The translations under genes were made by a program, and so were the position numbers. The notes under the pieces are model-generated. The model made no database searches and was not told the origin of the DNA. It saw nothing but the letters and a program-made list of their open reading frames with translations. From Epiperipatus broadwayi (lineage: Eukaryota; Onychophora; Udeonychophora; Euonychophora; Peripatidae), in contig JAQFVV010013324.1 in assembly GCA_028023455.1 (NCBI GenBank), forward strand, positions 1 through 64,000: DNA of 64,000 nucleotides. Direction: 5' to 3'. This document shows positions 39,231-52,600 of the stretch, piece by piece; position 1 is the first letter of the stretch, and each line of letters starts with the position of its first letter.

Positions 39231-40199
39231 GATCTATGTGTTGTAATATGGTCCTATATTTACTATATACTGAGCAAGTTTTCTTGAAATGTGTCTGTGT
39301 CCCATGTATATCACTGCAAAATCCAGTCAGTCACTATCTAAATTAAATATTCTATAACAACTATATCACATTTCCATTCATCATTATCCAAAATAGAGCA
39401 GTAACTTAGTTTTTTTTATATAAATGTGTGTCTCAAATTAAGCCAGGTTATTACAACAAGCAAGAAACAATTTTTATGATCCTCACAAAAAAAATATAAA
39501 GTTAGGTTTAAACGAATAAAATTTTACATTTTTATTGCAAAAATCAAAACACGTAATATATTAATAAATAAATAAATAAATAAATAGAATTAATAATTTA
39601 TGAAGTAGTATTAATAAAGTTCTATGTTTTATCTGTTTCTTATCATACTAAAAAATTAGCTGCACAGGGATTAATGTTTATGTATATGTCAATAATAGCA
39701 TGGATAATATAATATGAATAGATTATAAATTACTATTAGGAAATCAGATTATCTTATATAAACTTCAAGTTTTATTTAAATGAGAGTGAAATTTTATTAA
39801 TGCAAGAAATTAATAAGCATATTGTTAGAAGTACTATAAGGAATAACTGATCTTTTTTTTTTAAAGTGCGATAAATATTTTTATAGACTTGAATAAATAA
39901 CTAGAAAAAAAACAATTAATCTCAAGGCATTTTCGGAATATCGGTGGCTTCTTGGCTCTGTCTGATTTCTATTTGTGGCCCAAAATTCTAAAATATATTC
40001 TAAAAGTTTTATTTAATTCAACTATAAATATATGGAGGGATGTTGTACAGTATCAACCGTGTTTTTCCTTTTCTATTACAGTCCCTTTAAAATGGCAGGT
40101 ATGTAATTATAAGACTGTACACTTATGTATTAATACATATTTAATAAATTAACAAAATTCGAAAAACACCAAGAACTTGTTATTCTAAAAATAAATATT
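39231..40199. other. No gene
   Basis: AT-rich sequence with a short (AATA)n run near 39565-39585. No recognised feature. Confidence 0.4.
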
Positions 40200-40284
40200 A
40201 TTTCAATTTCTACTAGTACTGCTATTGCTACTATTACTACTATGGCTACCATTATAACTTTTACTACTATGACATAACTATGAA

Positions 40285-40346
<62 letters not shown>

Positions 40347-40391
40347 TGACTACTACTACTACTGATGATTATAATGATGATGATGATGATG

Positions 40392-40466
<75 letters not shown>
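40200..40466. repeat. Compound triplet microsatellite
   Basis: Interrupted (TAC)n from about 40215 to 40362 becomes (GAT)n at 40363-40391 and then (AAT)n to 40465. The open frames here are only translated triplets (poly-Thr/Asn, poly-Ile/Ser). Confidence 0.95.
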
Positions 40467-40559
40467 GAATGGGTATGAGCACAGACTTTCACTTGACCCA
40501 CCACTCTCAACACTATCTCATAACACTGATACACCTTCTACCCCAAACCTAATAAAACC

Positions 40560-43500
40560 AAGAGAAATCCTGCATGAACTAAGAAAAATCATCAAAATCT
40601 ATCAAAAAGTAATGATACAAATTACATCCCATTCATCACTGAAATATGCCAACAACTCAAACAAATGTGATAACTCACACTATTCACTTTCCAACCAAGA
40701 AGCAGCATTATTACAACATAATCCCTCCTTTCTAACTAAACACATCAATTACCCTTATCAATAATTGACCATCAAACAATTATACCATGTGATACACCAC
40801 ATTACCAACTTTAAATGCCATTTCACAGTCTCTTACTTTCAAGATCCCCTCTGGAACCATTTACCCTCTTTGCCCTTGATGGCTTACAATCATTCAACAT
40901 CATGTCCTCAGATTATTGTAATATTAAATTTACAGTGGATCTTAAGTTGATCCTACAGCCTACTTCCATACTCATGGCTACTGTGTTTGTTCAAGATCAA
41001 CTTCCTCACCATCAGCAGACAATGACATTCTCATTACCTTTGATAGTCTGTTCAAATGCTAAATATAGATGGAAACTAACTAATAACCATTTTTGGCAGC
41101 ATATAACCGAAATAAATGTAGTTTTTAATATATATTACACCTGATTCTAGTCCACAACTGACCATATTAATGGGTGATTGATTACCTTATTTTTAGAAAT
41201 AAATTATTTAATTTCTTAAAATTTCCAATAATAAGTGTCCAGGGTTTTCTACTATGTGGTTAACCAATTTTCACAACAACTGGCATACTACACTCACCAA
41301 CCTATATTTCAACTCTCCAATGTTGCACCAGTTAACAGAACATAACTTTAACCACATTGCTTTCTCAGATTACTTAGCCCAGTGAGTCATGTTTAATCTT
41401 AATGATCTCATGAAACATGCATTCAGTTATATAAAACAATCAACATAACTTTTTTGTCATTTACTACTGAGTTCATATCTTCCAAATCTTATATCATGCT
41501 CAACAACCTACACAAATGGCTATAGACCCAGTTTAGTAGTGTCTTGCCTTTATGTGCATGTTATCATTTAATATACAACACTTAAGATGACATTTCCCTT
41601 CATCCTTCCATATTTTCTAGCATTTTTAATGAGTTACATAAGCAAATTAATGCTACCAAGCCGACTCACAAACATGGCAACAGTTAATCAGACTTACTCA
41701 AACTTACCATCATGTCTGAAATCAGTTGCCATCAAAACAAATTGCATAACAGAGCATCACATGTGAATGTGGGCCTACATACACTAGGAAATGGAGGCAC
41801 CAAATCCTCATCATGTCTATATAACACTTCAAACTGACATATATCTATGTACTAGAGATAATATGATCAACTCTATATAACAACACTTTGAAAATAAACT
41901 TTAGACTGACAATATTTTCACTTCATCTATACACTCTTTTAGAACACCAGAAAGTATTCCTTTCTAAACAATTCAATTTGTCATCAAACTTGCCACTATT
42001 GAAAATTCTCATCATCCTGGACTCGGAAATGTCTGCATTCATCTGAGTCATCTTAGTATTTTATTATGATGTATATGTGTGAGCTGGAGAATTTTCTATC
42101 ACAAAAATATATAGTGAATGGTATGTACTCATGTGCACTTGTGCCTTTCTCTAAAATATCTGAGTCAATATCTGGCTTAACCAACCTTCAGTTATTCTCC
42201 ATGAGCCCAGTAGCCATTAAAATACTGCAGAAAGTAATCAAGGTTGAAATTGTGCCACACAACTTTTCATTATTATTACATCTACAGTTTGCCAAATAAG
42301 GTTAACACTCATATTCATACCAATTTTAAGCTCAGTTCAAGAAAGTAAAAAATACACTCCATTTGCAGTACAGTTTGACATACAAGCAGATTTAGAATCT
42401 ATGTCAATTATCCTTGTTATTCAAATGCTTGTTAATACCGCCATCTCCCATTTTCTTGTACCTAATCACCAATCTCTATTTGAATTGTGAATTTCCCACC
42501 ACCTTTAGTAGCAAAAATTCTCCATTCCACAAGATCACTCAGTACATTTCATCAAAATTTATCCCTAAGTTTATTATTTTTTATAAATTTACTTTTACAA
42601 CAAAGACAAAATTCTAATTCCATACATCTAGCAACATATTCTCTGCATAGATTACATGGATGACATGACATACTTTCTACCATTTCAAAAATTACTACTC
42701 ACCCTGAAATAACATTTTTCATAATTTCAATAGAAGCCTATAAAAAGTACTTTAATCCAAAAACTTGTTGCATAAAATTTATTCACAAAGAAATCATGTT
42801 CTCAAGTTTTCCAATGAATGTCTACTCCATTTTTAGGTATTTCTTTTTACAAAAGTTACCTTGGTATGAGACCCACAAGACAAACAAAGTTACAAGATTA
42901 TGTACTTCAAAATAGTAACTCACTTTCTAAGGCCTATTTATTAATTTACTCCATTATACACTTGTTCAATACTCTTGCTATTACAAAAATTGCATTCTAT
43001 GCCCTTATTATCAAATTCTCAGAGATTCATTTCTGTTATCAACCACATGTGCAAAAGATTGCTCAGGAGCCAAAAAATGGTATCAATTATTATTAAGTAG
43101 CTCAACCAAATACACTTGTATAATGATCTAGGCCTACACAACATTTGAATGTTCTATACACAAAAAAAGCCTTTAACTTAATAAAAGCTATTACCAGCTG
43201 ATTCCAAACTCTTCAGCATCTGTTGAATGTAACACCCACAAATGAAATTGCCCTCAATGACATATATTACACATCTATTAACACTAAGTGGCACAGAGCA
43301 GATTAATCTATCCAAAAATTCCAAGTACACTTACTAACAAACATTTAATCTGCTGTATCCAAACAAAGATAATGATTACTGCCACCTCATCCTTGGCAAT
43401 AATGACCAATATCTTCTCCATCAATTTAAACAGTTGGCTGTAGAAATGAAGTTTTTTGACTTTCTAATTAGACTCAACCTGCATACCCTTCCAATTTCCT

Positions 43501-43940
43501 TTTTCTGCACTATAATAATCTGTATAAAAACATTGTCTCATTATATGAGCAAAGGCACGATGGTGAGGGAACCACCGAACAGTAAATTCCACACAACCAT
43601 TTATGTTCAATGTATACACATGGTCTACTTTTTCCATCTATCACATACCACAATCTTTCCACAAAACCCACACCATTGCAGAGTGTGCAGCAATATTTAT
43701 CCTATTCGTCATAAGGTGCATATGTTGCTCCTTCTTCTTAGGCAGCAACACCAGGAGGCATCCACCTACATTTACCAACATATTGCAGCAGCTAAAATAT
43801 GAAATAAAAACATAGTTCCCCTGAACATTGTCACTGCCACCTGGTCACTCCTTAGAGAGCAGTCCTATCTATATCCTTCCATAATCATAGAAGCCAGTAC
43901 TAACAGCCTTCTCAGATATTTCATCTGCTTCATGGTATAC
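40560..43940 (+). pseudogene. Very decayed gypsy-like pol debris (candidate)
   Basis: The plus strand is C-rich relative to G for 3.4 kb, unlike its neighbours, as expected of an old single insertion. Near 42646 the frame reads CIDYMDDMTYFLPF, which has the YXDD layout of the RT active site. About 180 bases later another frame reads FLGISFYKSYLGMRPTRQTK, then LLIYSIIHLFN and LIIKFSEIHFCYQPHVQKIAQEPKNG. This has the order of the gypsy RT thumb/connection region (FLG, GMRP, F.W..Q.A...LK). The frame changes between them and stops are frequent. No LTRs or integrase motifs were found. It could instead be another retroelement class. The call is an inference from motif order. Confidence 0.4.
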
Positions 43941-45030
43941 CTATTACATAAAATACTATATTTAAAATATCCTTATAAGATTAGACCAATATCATAAAAG
44001 GCTGTCTAACTAAACCAATCATGTTTTGGGCAAATAAAGTTTTATTCAAATGACATGACCTTTTTATATTCTATGCTACATTGTACAAAAATTATCATTA
44101 ATAATAATCATTTATAATTACCAATGTCCACACATATACATCATGAAATAATAATATAAAATGTTTGTTCAATAATTGTACTATTATCAGGTATGTTAAC
44201 AAGATTTATACAATAACCAACAATCGATTAAACTCATTCCAGTATTACTGTTGGCTGTATCATTCTAATTCATAGAAAGTTAGTTTTATTTCAAATGATT
44301 TGTAGCTTCAGCAAAACCTTTATAAAACATATGTAAAATCCAAGTAATACAATTTGGTGAATAAAGTATATTGTTGAATAATAATAATAATTATAGTTGT
44401 AGTAATAATAACAATAGTAATAATACTATTACTGCTACATATATTATTACTGTGATTGATACTAAAACAACATTGAAGTTAAAATATAACTAATTTTTTA
44501 AGTAATAATTTCATGCAAAAACACTTATATATCCTCACAACAATATGACATATTAAATCTAGAAATGTAATATGTTGAACATGTTAATTTTGTAATTAAA
44601 ATATTAAAAAATATACATTAATTGAATTTTTGTCTCCAACTTCTATTATATGTTGAGAGCTAATAAAATATGTTTTATTTTATTTTATTAAAAAAAAAAC
44701 AATAAACATATATATATATATACAATATTTTTACAACAATAATAAACAGTCCGGTTTTTCATAGTTTGAATCCAGGCAATGATCATGAAAGTACATTAGC
44801 ATAAAGATAATGTTGCCAATTGGTGTAACTCGAAGTTCCATTAGCAATTATTCAAATCCATCTTAAATGTATTAAATGGTTGTAGTTAAAAAAGTTATTT
44901 TTCTAACAGTTAATATAATTATTAATTAGAACTCTATTTTAAACAGTATTAATTACTTAGCTGGGCTTGATCACTTGATGGCATTCCCAGACAAAAACAA
45001 TACAATGCAACATTACTGGCAGTGATTTTT
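43941..45030. other. No gene
   Basis: AT-rich, with ATA/ATT triplet stretches around 44380-44450 and a short TA run near 44708-44722. Confidence 0.4.
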
Positions 45031-45885
45031 AAAATACAGTGACTTTTTTTGATCCCTTTAAATTTTTTCTACTCCATTTTTAATGTTTCATATATGTTGA
45101 TTTCTCTTGGCATTAGCTTTTATTTTTTAAATCAACTTTTATTACCTTTTTTTAAAAATAAAAGCAAACAAAAAATTCTGTCTCTAAATTTTATAAAGTA
45201 TTTCTCAATCCACCCCTCTTCCCCCAAAAAATTAAAATAAGTTCAAATCTTTAGAGTTTTTCAAGTTTTGTTTTCTTTTTTTTTTTTTTTTTAAAAAATA
45301 AAGTGACTTTTTTTGCCTATATGGTGACTTTTTTCTGGTTTTATTTGTATACTGCTGATATACAAAAACTTTTATTTTTAAACCAATTTTTATTACCTTT
45401 TTTAAGAATAAAAACAAACCAAAAATAACATTTGTCTCTATCTTTTGTCTCAGTGAAGACAAAATATTTCTCAACCCTCCCTCCCAAAAAAAAAAAAATA
45501 AAATACGATCAAAACTTTGGACTTTTTCAACTTGCATTGCCTTTTTTTTAAAAAAAAAAACAGTGACTATATGACAACTTTTTTTTGGGGGGGGGTATTT
45601 GTATTACATGATGTTTATTTTGCCATTTTTAAAAACATTTTTTCCTATTAATTACATTTTTTGATCCTTTCAACACACCACTCCAAAAAAACTATAAATA
45701 CTTCAGACTTTTACAACTTTCTTTTTATTTTTTCATGTGTAAAATATGGTGACATTTTTATTTTCACTATATGCCAATTTGTATTACATGATTTTTATTT
45801 TGCCCCTTTTAAAAATAACTTTTACTATTAATGACATTTTTTGATCCTTTTATTTTTTCTTACTACATTTTTAATATTTTTTTTA
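45031..45885. repeat. Degenerate tandem repeat, T-rich, 3-4 units
   Basis: Units begin near 45041, 45302, 45562 and 45745 and share a GTGACTTTTTT start, CTTTTATT..TAAA, TTTATTACC, and CTCAACCC(T/C)CC..CCCAAAAAA. The first two units are about 260 bases; the later ones are shortened. Frames here are translated homopolymer. Confidence 0.7.
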
Positions 45886-46400
45886 GGAATTGAATATCCT
45901 TGGTTGCAAAGGCCTGACTGACATCAGTAAGTGGCCCAATTTGTGTGCCATTTTATTTGCTCATATAATTTCTTGCAAAAGCATGAGTTTTTGTGTGAGC
46001 TCAGTTGAATCGTGTTCAGCCCTACCCTTTCCAAATGTTTTGCACATTCCAAGATGTGTAGGAAAAGGTGAGGATATTGTGACAATTCATAGTCAGTCAA
46101 ACTGTGTGATTTAAGTAGAAATGAAATTACTCTGCTATTGAGATATCAAAACTTGTGGCCACTTGAAATCAAAACACCTTCAGATGATACAGTAGTGACC
46201 AGTGAATTATGCAAATTTGCATAAAGTGTTATGAAGCACAAAACAGGCTGTAATGTTTCTGTGCAATACCATCAAGCATCCTGCAATGGCTAAGATAAAC
46301 ACAACTGTTTTTTTTGCTGTACGTGTAGGCCATATAAATGGCGTTTGTATCTCTTCTGGACTGGTAACAATGCCAACAGGTGGCCAAGCTCAGCTAAGTA
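45886..46400 (+). other. Mixed-composition single-copy block, possible conserved non-coding DNA
   Basis: Composition is more even than in the flanks and no repeat copy is visible elsewhere in the window. A frame of 74 codons (45890-46114) opens just after TTTTTTTTAG. It contains GTAAGT and GTGAGG donor-like strings at 45928 and about 46067, so short exons are conceivable. No protein domain is recognised. Confidence 0.25.
46207..46224. promoter_or_regulatory. Perfect 18-bp palindrome with double octamer
   Basis: TTATGCAAATTTGCATAA is its own reverse complement and contains two overlapping octamers (ATGCAAAT and ATTTGCAT), the POU-factor binding site. A function is inference only. Confidence 0.3.
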
Positions 46401-47995
46401 ATTAGTATCTTTTAAACTTTAAATTGAAAGTTTAAAACATAATTGAATGTTTTAATTTTATTCAAATTTTTGACTATTTTCTTTACCTCCTAATCAGCTA
46501 TTCTGATTAATTAAATGTAGTCTTTTAGGAAGCATAATAATAGTTGCCTAAGTGTTATTGGTGAAGTAAATGGCTTAAAAACCATATATTGGCAACAATC
46601 AAAGATATTGTTTATTTGAAAACCACTTTTATTTACAGATAATTAAAGAAAGGAATATTATTTCCTAGAGATTAAAACAAATTTGACATTTTGTTTGCAA
46701 CAAAAATGACATGCAACAAATTAAACAAACCATGAAAATTTTCTGAAAATAATTTAATCAAAATAACTTTTCTGAATATTTTTGCATTTGAAAAGTTATT
46801 TTTCAGACATGATAAGAGCCTATTTATTTAACATATATAAATACTAAATAATAAATATTTAAATTTAAAAAAACAATATAACACATTACTATTGAAATAA
46901 AGAAAACATTCTACTTCTCTCTTTTTTCATTTGTAAAAAAAATGTTATTGTTTTTAAAATCCAAGTTAGTTAAAAAAATAAAGTTAAACTTTAAAAAAAA
47001 TAACAATGAATACACATTAAATTATTATTACTATAAAAAAACAAAACACAAATATATAAAGTTTTAGCTGTAAATATATATTTTTAAATATAAAACCATA
47101 TTAATTACAAATGATGAGAAGTGTATTATATTGTGGGAGGTTAAAATAATCACTGTGGTGGAATAAACTGTTTATGTCAAGAATCAGTTTATTTCACATG
47201 TATTAGTCATGCCAGGATTCTTGGTTGCAATGATAACATAAATGAAAACTGAATAAATATTACCAGACACAAAGTCATGGAGTACAGTACATCATAGCAA
47301 GAATAATGTTTAAATATAAAATGTATATTTTAAGGTCAAAATAAAATTATTTTAATACAAAGTTAATATTCTTAAAATTTGATTTAGTGTATTAAATATA
47401 TTGACACTTCATTTGAAAATTGCATAAACGTTATTAAAAAAACAACATGAGTCATTCTCAATAGATATAAAATATTACAAAAGGTGGATGGTATGTATTT
47501 ATATAAAAATTGTCATCCTGAAAAATAAGAAAAATAGGCAGTCATTAATATATCATATGTCCAAGTAAATATGTATGTTGAAATATGATCATCTGAAAAT
47601 AGGAGAGGTCATAGATTTATTATATCATATATAAACTTGTCTACAGAAACGGATTTTTGTTATATTAAAAACATAACTTTGGGTTCCTTTATAGAGAATT
47701 CTTTGTTGCAATGCTCACCAACATACATCACCATTCATGTGGAGTTAATTGGCTCCCCCCCCCCCCGATTTAAAATAAAGAAACCATGTAATTAATTTTT
47801 CTTAATTATACAATAGTTCTTGAGTGTAATATCAGTTGAGTTTTCTTGAAGGCAACATGCATTTACAGTACACATGGCAGTTAAAACCTAATTATGACCA
47901 TTATTTTCAAGATGCTGTAAAGTTTCCAGCCAAGGAAGCAGTTTACAAACAAATTCATAAATAGGTTAACAGTCTGCTGATACTTAACTATGATA
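46401..47995. other. No gene
   Basis: Very AT-rich. A 12-base C run stands out at 47755-47766. No recognisable protein or transposon. Confidence 0.4.
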
Positions 47996-47999
47996 ATAT

Positions 48000-48760
<761 letters not shown>

Positions 48761-49386
48761 CATAATAAATGGAATGAGGAAATAAATTTTACCATTGTTG
48801 ACATGTGATCATTTGACAATGCTTATTAAAAATAAATTTTGATCCAAAATCTTTGGTCCGGAGTAGAAAAATTTCTTTTTTCTAAGAGACATTTAATCTT
48901 GCAACAAGCTGCTTAAATATTATATCATTAAAATTGTTTTAGTTTAAAATCATTGCTAGTGAGAACGAAGTGGTTTATTTTTTAAGAGAATATGATCTTC
49001 TCAATGATGATTACAGTAAAAAGTCATGCATAAGGGGTGGTAACAGCATGGTCAAAAAAAAAGAAGAAACACATAGGTGACTGTTTTTCCACTGTTTGCT
49101 GTTGTCGGTGCTATATTATTGGCTCTATTTGTGCAGGAAATCCATTTCCATTTCAGTCACATTGCAAATTCATTGAGCTTATGTAAAATACTGGAACTAT
49201 TTTTTCTTTATAAGGGATTTGTTGGCTGGCACAGTGGCATTGATGACCAGAAAAATCTTAGGAACTATCATTGGCTAGTGTATTTTTTGTTGGAAGGTTT
49301 ATTCCCAAGCTGTATCTTTGAGGTGAGAGGAAAATTGATAAGGACAGAACAAGAACCTATTCAAGTAAGTGAAGCAACATTTGTTA
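48761..49386. other. No certain gene; possible 5' part of Merlin relic
   Basis: The plus frame 49077-49394 (105 codons, hydrophobic start MTVFPLFAVVGAILLALFVQ) runs into the Merlin relic. I cannot match it to the Merlin N-terminus. Confidence 0.3.
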
Positions 49387-49830
49387 GTCGATGAAAATTT
49401 AACAGAGGAAGATTGCTAAGCAGCAATTATTCACATATGAGTAATGATAAAATAGTAACCCAATTACTAAAAAAATATGGGATATAGAACAGTAAACTCT
49501 GGGTTTTTGAATTAAAAAAGAGTCTGATTTTCACTACTTTTCAGTGCCATGTTAAAATAAAGCCATTCTAATTCACATTATTGAAAAAAAGTGTGTGGTT
49601 AACTCTGCTATTTACTCAGATGAGTGACCAACCTATTCATACTCCATGATAATGGGCTTCAACATTTTTTTATCAACCACCAGATAAAGTATGTAAATCC
49701 AGTGATGGGTGCCAATACTCAGTCTATTGATGGATCATGGATTGAAGCCAATGTTAAAATAATGAAAAATGTGAGTGGCAAATCATTGGATCTATTACAA
49801 TCCCATTTGGATTCAATATGTTGGTAGATG
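49387..49830 (+). pseudogene. Merlin/IS1016-type DDE transposase relic
   Basis: Read with frameshifts, the plus strand shows the three blocks of the ISXO2-like (IS1595/IS1016) transposase domain in order. VDEN then NRGR (49387-49412) is the first catalytic Asp region. IIEKKCVVNSAIYSDE.PTYS (about 49579-49640) holds the second Asp (codon 49619-49621), with TGA where Trp is usual. INHQIKYVNPVMGANTQSID then GSW and LLQSHLDSICW (about 49672-49827) carries the third catalytic site, where the usual Glu is Asp. Merlin elements are eukaryotic cut-and-paste transposons related to bacterial IS1016. Terminal repeats were not identified. The copy is dead. Confidence 0.7.
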
Positions 49831-50179
49831 AATAAAAAAATCTAAATGAGGGATATTTATCCATTAATTTCTCAAAGATTCTAATGATACCTAGTGATAG
49901 GAAAAAAGTTAGTGTTTATCTTATTTAAAATAAATACTTCTGTTACATTTGAAATAATCAACATTTTTTATTTTATTAAACGAGCAAGCATCACATGATC
50001 ACATCTCCAATACTATATGGAGTTTTGCTTTGCTTTGTTTATTTTTTATTTATGTTAGTATTTTTTTTTTTACTTTCTAGCATATGTATTTTGGTGTGGA
50101 GTTCTTTAGCAAAATTCTACATGATAATTAAAACTAATCAATTTTTAGTGTTTTGAAATAAATAAAATTTGTAATTACG

Positions 50180-50370
50180 TGTTTTCATGATGGTAAAAGC
50201 CATTTTAATGTAAATAAATATTGATTTGTATCAATTTCAAGAGCCCATTAGGGCCTCTAATTATCAAATGTAGATCCAATGACCATGCCAGGAGATGAAA
50301 TGTGAATAATGCTGTTTTTACTTATCTCCATTTTTTTCTAATTATATGGGACCAAGAAAGCATGCCATAT
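50180..50370 (+). repeat. Dispersed repeat, copy 1
   Basis: Shares GATTTGTATCAATTTCAAGA, AGATGAAATGTGAA, CTTATCTCCATTTTT and AAGCATGC with 63740-63930 in the same orientation. Family unknown; it may be part of a DNA transposon end. Confidence 0.75.
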
Positions 50371-50442
50371 CAGATTTTCTTTCTGGCAAGATAAAATCAT
50401 TTTAATTGCAAAATTATGATGCTGTATTTCATATGGTTATGG

Positions 50443-50810
50443 AATATATTGTAATATAATTGGTATTTAATAAGCCTTTAGTTTTTTTGAAATTATAAGG
50501 TTTGTATGATCACTTTTATCTTAATTCTGTACTTATGGGTATGGGTATATATTGGAGTATAATTATTTGGGCATATATTGAAATATAACTTGTATTTAAT
50601 AAGCTTTTAGTTTTTTGAAATTGTAAGGTTGGTATAATCAATTTTACATTGTTTCTATATGTGCTTATGGGCATAAATTGTAATATTTCAAAATAATAAG
50701 AACAGTATGATCAATTTCACATTATTTCTACATATGCTTATTGGGCATATATTGTAATAAAATTTATATTTAATGATCTTTTAGTTCTTCAAAATTTATA
50801 CATTCATTCC
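50443..50810. repeat. ~110-127-bp tandem repeat, four units
   Basis: GGGCATATATTGTAATA-type starts at about 50443, 50570, 50680 and 50748 are followed by ATTTAATAAGC(T)TTTAG and GAAATT.TAAGGTT.GTATGATCA. The third unit is shortened. Confidence 0.75.
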
Positions 50811-52125
50811 ATTTTTTATAGTTTGGATTTTTTAGTCACATGATTTGATCAAGCATAGTTCTAGGAAATTAGTGATTTAATTTTTGAATTACTGATGTGA
50901 ATTGTGATTTTAGAAGGAATAATCATATCATGACCATGCATGGGTTGTTTGATGTCATTTATTGCTTGTTTGTGGCAGTCATGGCTTTGGTCAGTCCTTA
51001 GAAGTCATAATGATAGTTAGTGGACTCTAAATCATTACTCAACTTTCATTAAAATGCTTATATTTTGCGAAATAGTATCTTTTAATGTCACTCACCAGTA
51101 AGATAGATATGTTAACTGTAACATATCACTGCATTAAGAATATTTGATAAACACAAAAAACAAAAAAAAAATCATGGATGTTTGCATCAATTTTGACTTT
51201 AAAAAAATTACTTTTATGGCTACTTAATTTCTGATTAAAAAATGAAAACAAATTTTAAAATGTTTCTAATTTTAAAGTAATGAATGGTTGCTCGAGTTAA
51301 ATTCCAACTACCATGGTATATTATGAAAAATAATTACATGAAAAATACTTTATATTGACTATTTTTGAACTGTAAAAAATATAACATTATCTGTAAAAAA
51401 GTAAACAGTTGTAATATAAAATGACTACCATTTGCTTGTTCTCATGATGTAGAATTAGTTCAAATATTTGACATCTGGTTGTGAAGTGGGGAGAAATATC
51501 AATGTTTTGTGAGTTCATTTGTTAATTTTTTTTTCTTTCAAATTGTGCTCTTGTTTTGTTTGTTATTAATAGCAATACACATCTGTAAATATTTTTAAAA
51601 AATTGTTTTATTTTTAATTTGTTACGTTAATATTTTTTTAAAATTTTGATATGGTAGCAGAAAGCAGTAGTGACATTCTCTAATCTTTTGTTTAATTATT
51701 TATGATCCCACATACTTATATGTTTATTTATCTATCTATCTAGTTAGATTATTTGATGTTAAAATGTTGAAACTATACCTGGAACAATAATATTATTAAA
51801 ACTTTTATATTCAAGTTTAGTGTGACTATAATTTTACATTAATATTGAAGTGGTGCATATATGCTTCCACAATTTTTATTTAATTCCCACTCATTCCCAT
51901 TAAATGTAATAGCTTCCCCAGAACTCACACCCATAAGTAATCAGCACATGTGTTTGCACCATTATATATTATTTAAAGATTAAATAACTCAATGATAAAA
52001 ATTAGGAAAGTAAAAAAATAAATGCTAACTAAAATCAAGTAATAATCAATAAAGCAAATCATATATAACATGGCAGTGCTTTTATAAGCTTGTATTTACA
52101 AAAATATAATACAGAGAGTGTAACC
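50811..52125. other. No gene
   Basis: AT-rich; no frame, repeat or RNA gene recognised. Confidence 0.4.
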
Positions 52126-52600
52126 ATAGTTAAAACAAGCTCTTAATTGATAAGTGTGGTAAGAGAAAATATTTAAAATCTCTATCTGGAAAATTATTAT
52201 CCCTGACCTATTAGTTTCGACCTTGTGGTTCACCTCAATGAGGAGCTAGAGTATTTACATACTAGATCTAAAATATCAACTCAAAACCCAGCATTTATTT
52301 CATATGTAATATTTAAGTAGAAACTTCAAAGTTTTCAGATATGATAATGTCTTTTACTCCAGCTATCCAACTTAAATAGCTATATAGGACTGAACCAAAT
52401 TCAAGTCTATAACTTTGTAGCTTTGGCTATGATAAGTCTGTTAAGATATGATAGATTTGAATTTTTTTCAGTCCCATATAGCTATTTAAGTTAGATAGCT
52501 GGAGTGAAAGACATTTTTCTGTCTGAAAACTTTAGACTTTCTCCTTAAATATTATGAATAAAAAAGTGCTGGATTTTGAGTTGATATTTTTAAATCCAGT
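52126..52600. mobile_element. Foldback repeat, second copy of the 24.4-kb family
   Basis: Inverted arms 52270-52405 and 52458-52595 (ATATCAACTCAAAACCCAGC against CTGGATTTTGAGTTGATATT, and TAGCTATATAGGACTGAACC against CAGTCCCATATAGCTATTTA) surround a ~52-base spacer. The start AAAACAAGCTCTTAA and the AGATAGCTGGA boxes match the element at 24425-25243. No coding frame. Confidence 0.75.

Noticed and set aside
40130-40552. Open frames of poly-Ile/Ser and poly-Thr/Asn
   Set aside because: Translation of the triplet microsatellite on both strands; no real protein.
45049-45537. Phe/Lys-rich frames
   Set aside because: Translated T- and A-runs in a tandem repeat.
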